From Cellulomonas sp. C5510 (GTDB lineage: Bacteria > Actinomycetota > Actinomycetes > Actinomycetales > Cellulomonadaceae), in the NCBI RefSeq assembly GCF_019797765.1, contig NZ_CP081862.1:2108001-2172000 (forward strand): 64,000 nucleotides of DNA. Reading direction: 5' to 3'. Both the position numbers and the translations under genes were made by a program. A model generated the notes under the pieces. It made no database searches. It saw nothing but the letters and a program-made list of their open reading frames with translations, and was not told the DNA's origin. Of the stretch, positions 61,343 to 64,000 are shown in pieces. The first letter of the stretch is position 1, and the number at the start of each line of letters is the position of its first letter.

Positions 61343-62569
61343 CTACTGGATGAGCTCGAAGATCGAGAACATCGGCATGTAGAGGGCGACGATCATGCCA
61401 CCGACGAGGCCACCGACGGTGACGATCATCAGTGGCTCGATGAGGCTGGTGAGCGACTCGGTGGTCTGCTCGACCTCCTGGTCGTAGAACTCCGAGATCT
61501 TGCTCAGCATCGTCTCCAGCGCTCCCGCGTCCTCCCCCACGGCGATCATCTGCGTGACCATCGGCGGGAAGACATCGTGGTGCAACAGGGGCTCCGCGAG
61601 GGACGAGCCGCGGCGCACGGACTCCCGCACATCCTTGACCGCGTGCTCGATCACCCAGTTGCCACTCGTCTGGCCCACGATGTCGAGCGCCTGGAGCAGC
61701 GGTACACCTGCAGCGATCATGGTGCCGAAGTTGCGGGTGAATCGGGACACTGCGATCTTCCGGATGAGTCCCCCGAAAACAGGAAGGCGCAGTTTGATCG
61801 GATCAAGTCGCTGGCGGATTCCGGTGTCGTTCTTGTGCCTGCTCCACCACGCGAGGAACACCGCAGCCGCCACCACAAGAACCGGCGCGAGCCACTTCAT
61901 GATCCCCGACAGCCACACCAGGAACCTCGTCGGCGCCGGGAGCGTCCCACCGAGGTCCGCGAACATTCCCTCGAAGATCGGCACGATGAACAGCAGCATG
62001 CCGATCATCGCCAGGATCGCGATGCAGAGCACGACGACCGGGTAGGCCAGGGCAGACTTGATCTGGCCGCGCAGCTTGACCTCGGCCTCGAAGTTCTCGG
62101 CCACCGACAGCAGCGACCGCTCGAGGAACCCACCGGTCTCACCCGCACGCACCATGTTGATCATGAGCGGAGGGAAGACTTGTGGGTGCTTCTCGAGCGA
62201 GGCCGAGAGCGAGAGGCCGACCTCGACGTCGCTGCGCACCTGCCCGAGGACCTTGGACAGCGCCTTGTTCTCCGTCTGCTCCGCCAGGATGCCGAGGGTC
62301 CGGATCAGCGAAAGCCCGGCTGACACCATCGTCGCCATCTGGCGGGAGGTCACTGCCAGGTCCTTGAGGCCTATCCGCGCGCCGAGGCCAGGAATGGTGA
62401 TCTCGCGCTGGAGGCCGGTCGTCTGCACCTCGGCGACGGACACGGGCGCGAGGCCCATGCTCTTGAGCCGACGGGCGACCGCAGCCTGGTCGTTGGCGTC
62501 GATGCGGCCCTTGACGAGCTTGCCGGAGCGGTCGCGGACCGCGTACTCGAACGTCTTCGTGTCCGCCAT
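61343..62569 (-). CDS. pilC: Type IV pilus inner-membrane platform protein PilC
   Basis: The 408-residue GspF/PilC protein has two homologous cytoplasmic domains and three membrane helices. Typical stretches are RQMATMVSAGLSLIRTLGIL, MVRAGETGGFLERSLLSVAE and the C-terminal IAVGEDAGALETMLSKISEF. It is the rotor-like platform driven by the PilB/PilT ATPases. The ATG overlaps the pilT stop region by one base. A gap of 152 bp downstream holds the pilA 5' region. Confidence 0.94.
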   Translation of the reverse strand: MADTKTFEYAVRDRSGKLVKGRIDANDQAAVARRLKSMGLAPVSVAEVQTTGLQREITIPGLGARIGLKDLAVTSRQMATMVSAGLSLIRTLGILAEQTENKALSKVLGQVRSDVEVGLSLSASLEKHPQVFPPLMINMVRAGETGGFLERSLLSVAENFEAEVKLRGQIKSALAYPVVVLCIAILAMIGMLLFIVPIFEGMFADLGGTLPAPTRFLVWLSGIMKWLAPVLVVAAAVFLAWWSRHKNDTGIRQRLDPIKLRLPVFGGLIRKIAVSRFTRNFGTMIAAGVPLLQALDIVGQTSGNWVIEHAVKDVRESVRRGSSLAEPLLHHDVFPPMVTQMIAVGEDAGALETMLSKISEFYDQEVEQTTESLTSLIEPLMIVTVGGLVGGMIVALYMPMFSIFELIQ

Positions 62570-63963
62570 CAGACGCCCGCCTGACCGAAGGCGTCCCCAG
62601 CGAACCCGTTGCCGGCACCCATTCCCGCGGCACCCTGGCTCACCCCGGAGAACCGCCCGGTGAGCCGGTTGAAGTCCTCGACGTGGTGCGCGCGCTCCAG
62701 ACCGGACTCGTAGGTGATGCGACCCGTCCGCACGAGCTCGGCCAGGTGCTGGTCCATCGTGTGCATGCCGTGCTGCGCGCCGGCCTGCATCGCCGAGTAC
62801 ACCTGATAGGTCTTGCCCTCGCGGATGAGGTTCCGGATGGCAGCGGTGGCCACCATGACCTCGGTCGCCACCACGCGCCCCGGCGCATCAGCACGCTTGC
62901 ACAGCGTCTGGCTCACCACGCCCTGCAGAGCACCGGCCAGCTGGGTGCGCACCTGCGCCTGCTGGTGCGCCGGGAAGACGTCGATCACACGGTCGATCGT
63001 CTGCGCCGCATCCTGCGTGTGCAGGGTCGCAAAGACCAAGTGCCCGGTCTCCGCAGCGGTGAGCGCGACGGAGATCGTCTCGAGGTCGCGCAGCTCGCCG
63101 ACCAGGATGATGTCCGGGTCTTGGCGCAGCACGTGCTTGAGCGCGGCGGCGAACGAGTGCGTGTCCTCCCCCACCTCTCGCTGGTTGATCAGCGACTTCT
63201 TGTGGCGGTGCAGGAACTCGATCGGATCCTCGACGGTCATGATGTGGTCGGCCCGCGTGCGGTTGGCGAGGTCGATGATCGCAGCAAGAGTCGTCGACTT
63301 GCCGGACCCCGTGGGCCCGGTGACGAGGACGAGCCCGCGCGGGAGGCCGGCGAAGTTGGCGACCACCGGGGGAACGCCCAGCTGCTCCAGCGGCTTGATC
63401 TCGTACGGGATCACCCGGAACGCCGCACCGAGCGACTCGCGTTGCTGGTAGAGGTTGACGCGGAACCGGGCCAGTCCCCGCAGGGAGTAGGAGAGGTCGA
63501 GCTCGAGGTTCGCCTCGAACTTCTCGCGCTGCTTCTGCGTCAGCACCGAGTACAGAGTCCGGCGGAGCGCGTCGGGTTGCAGGACGTCGAAGCCGTCGAG
63601 CGCCTGCAGCGACCCTGCCACGCGCACCGTAGGTGGAGCACCCGAGGTCAGGTGGAGGTCGGAGGCGCCCGCATGGACCATCGCAGCGAGCGCGGCGTCG
63701 ATATCGAGATCGCCCTGATCTCGCTGATAGCCCATTCCCGCACGGCCGACCGAATCGCGCTGTCGGTTGCGGAGGCCCGGCTCTGACGGCCCCCTCGACC
63801 CTTCTGGCACCGACGGTGCGCCCGCAGGCACAGGTCCTCCCGCCGTCCCCGGTGGCCTGCCGAATCCGGTCGTCACGCCCGACATCTCCCGCGGCGACAC
63901 GGGCGGCACCTGAGCCGCGGCGGGCGGAACGGCCCCGTGCACGGCCCCGTAGCCTTCGCTCAC
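62569..63963 (-). CDS. pilT: Type IV pilus retraction ATPase PilT
   Basis: The 464-residue ATPase has Walker A GPTGSGKST (216-224), the catalytic Glu and Walker B in DIILVGELRD (284-293), the His box TGHLVFATLHT (306-316) and the retraction-type AIRNLIREGKTYQ motif, which marks it as PilT rather than PilB. An N-terminal 85-residue Pro/Gly-rich extension precedes the core at about residue 87, where usual PilT proteins begin. GTG start after GAAGGGAG. It should power pilus retraction and twitching. Confidence 0.93.
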   Translation of the reverse strand: MSEGYGAVHGAVPPAAAQVPPVSPREMSGVTTGFGRPPGTAGGPVPAGAPSVPEGSRGPSEPGLRNRQRDSVGRAGMGYQRDQGDLDIDAALAAMVHAGASDLHLTSGAPPTVRVAGSLQALDGFDVLQPDALRRTLYSVLTQKQREKFEANLELDLSYSLRGLARFRVNLYQQRESLGAAFRVIPYEIKPLEQLGVPPVVANFAGLPRGLVLVTGPTGSGKSTTLAAIIDLANRTRADHIMTVEDPIEFLHRHKKSLINQREVGEDTHSFAAALKHVLRQDPDIILVGELRDLETISVALTAAETGHLVFATLHTQDAAQTIDRVIDVFPAHQQAQVRTQLAGALQGVVSQTLCKRADAPGRVVATEVMVATAAIRNLIREGKTYQVYSAMQAGAQHGMHTMDQHLAELVRTGRITYESGLERAHHVEDFNRLTGRFSGVSQGAAGMGAGNGFAGDAFGQAGV

Positions 63964-64000
63964 CTGTCGGCTCCCTTCGTGCCTGCGCGCCGGATGCGGC
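63960..64000 (-). CDS. Probable 3' end of the upstream pilus gene (PilB?)
   Basis: An open frame ending ...RIRRAGTKGADR stops at 63960-63962, overlapping the pilT GTG in a GTGA junction like those in the pyr and rib operons. Position just before pilT suggests the extension ATPase PilB, but only 12 residues are visible and none is diagnostic. Confidence 0.35.
   Translation of the reverse strand, partial: RIRRAGTKGADR

Overview
The window is chromosomal DNA from a high-GC actinobacterium. GC-rich codon third positions, many GTG starts, the PafB/PafC-TatA-TatC-HelY order, mIHF, actinobacterial-type PriA and a separate Ppm1 next to Lnt all point to Actinomycetota. The overall content and organisation resemble Cellulomonas and its relatives, but the genus cannot be proven from sequence alone. 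No rRNA, tRNA, CRISPR array, transposase or phage gene was recognised.

Layout from left to right. (1) 1-1629, minus strand: the start of a Ppm1-like polyprenol-phosphate mannose synthase and lnt. (2) 1715-8995, plus strand: a compact accessory cassette with an RpiR regulator and a UgpABCE-like ABC importer; a PtpB-like phosphatase and a class III phosphodiesterase sit inside the transporter operon. (3) 9433-11028: an amidohydrolase. (4) 11120-18551, minus: pafB-pafC-(small membrane protein)-tatA-tatC-lipid kinase-helY, with a divergent DUF3866 gene at 18579-19841. (5) 19896-21554: hisE-hisG-PH-domain membrane protein. (6) 21661-26044: an FMN-riboswitch-led riboflavin operon ribD-ribE-ribBA-ribH ending in a PnuC/RibM-type transporter. 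(7) 26167-35945: rpe, rsmB, fmt, a HAD hydrolase, priA, metK, coaBC, rpoZ, gmk and the mIHF gene. (8) 36204-45143: the de novo pyrimidine operon pyrR-pyrB-pyrC-(membrane protein)-carA-carB-pyrF, every junction overlapping by 1 or 4 nt, with a PyrR-type RNA loop in front of pyrR. (9) 45144-45649: a repeat-rich spacer and a terminator. (10) 45650-46631: nusB and efp. (11) 46749-51478: an accessory stretch with a GGDEF protein, an ECF sigma factor with a likely anti-sigma protein, a VanY-type lipoprotein, and a SatD-like/DUF3307-like pair preceded by three matching 18-bp palindromes. (12) 51565-54484: aroC-aroK-aroB. (13) 54566-64000: a type IV pilus cluster pilT-pilC-pilA-pilV-pilW-pilX-like-pilD-pilM-pilN-pilO.

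From about 19.9 kb to 54.5 kb the housekeeping genes run on the minus strand in an order close to the Mycobacterium tuberculosis Rv1379-Rv1416 region (pyr, mihF, gmk, rpoZ, coaBC, metK, priA, fmt, rsmB, rpe, rib). The main departures from that core are the organophosphate-like ABC cassette, the sigma/GGDEF/SatD stretch between aroB and efp, and the pilus cluster. The strongest candidates for undescribed biology are the triple operator at the SatD-like locus, the ABC-phosphatase-phosphodiesterase cassette, the 41-bp-phased repeat between nusB and pyrR, and the large non-canonical prepilin.
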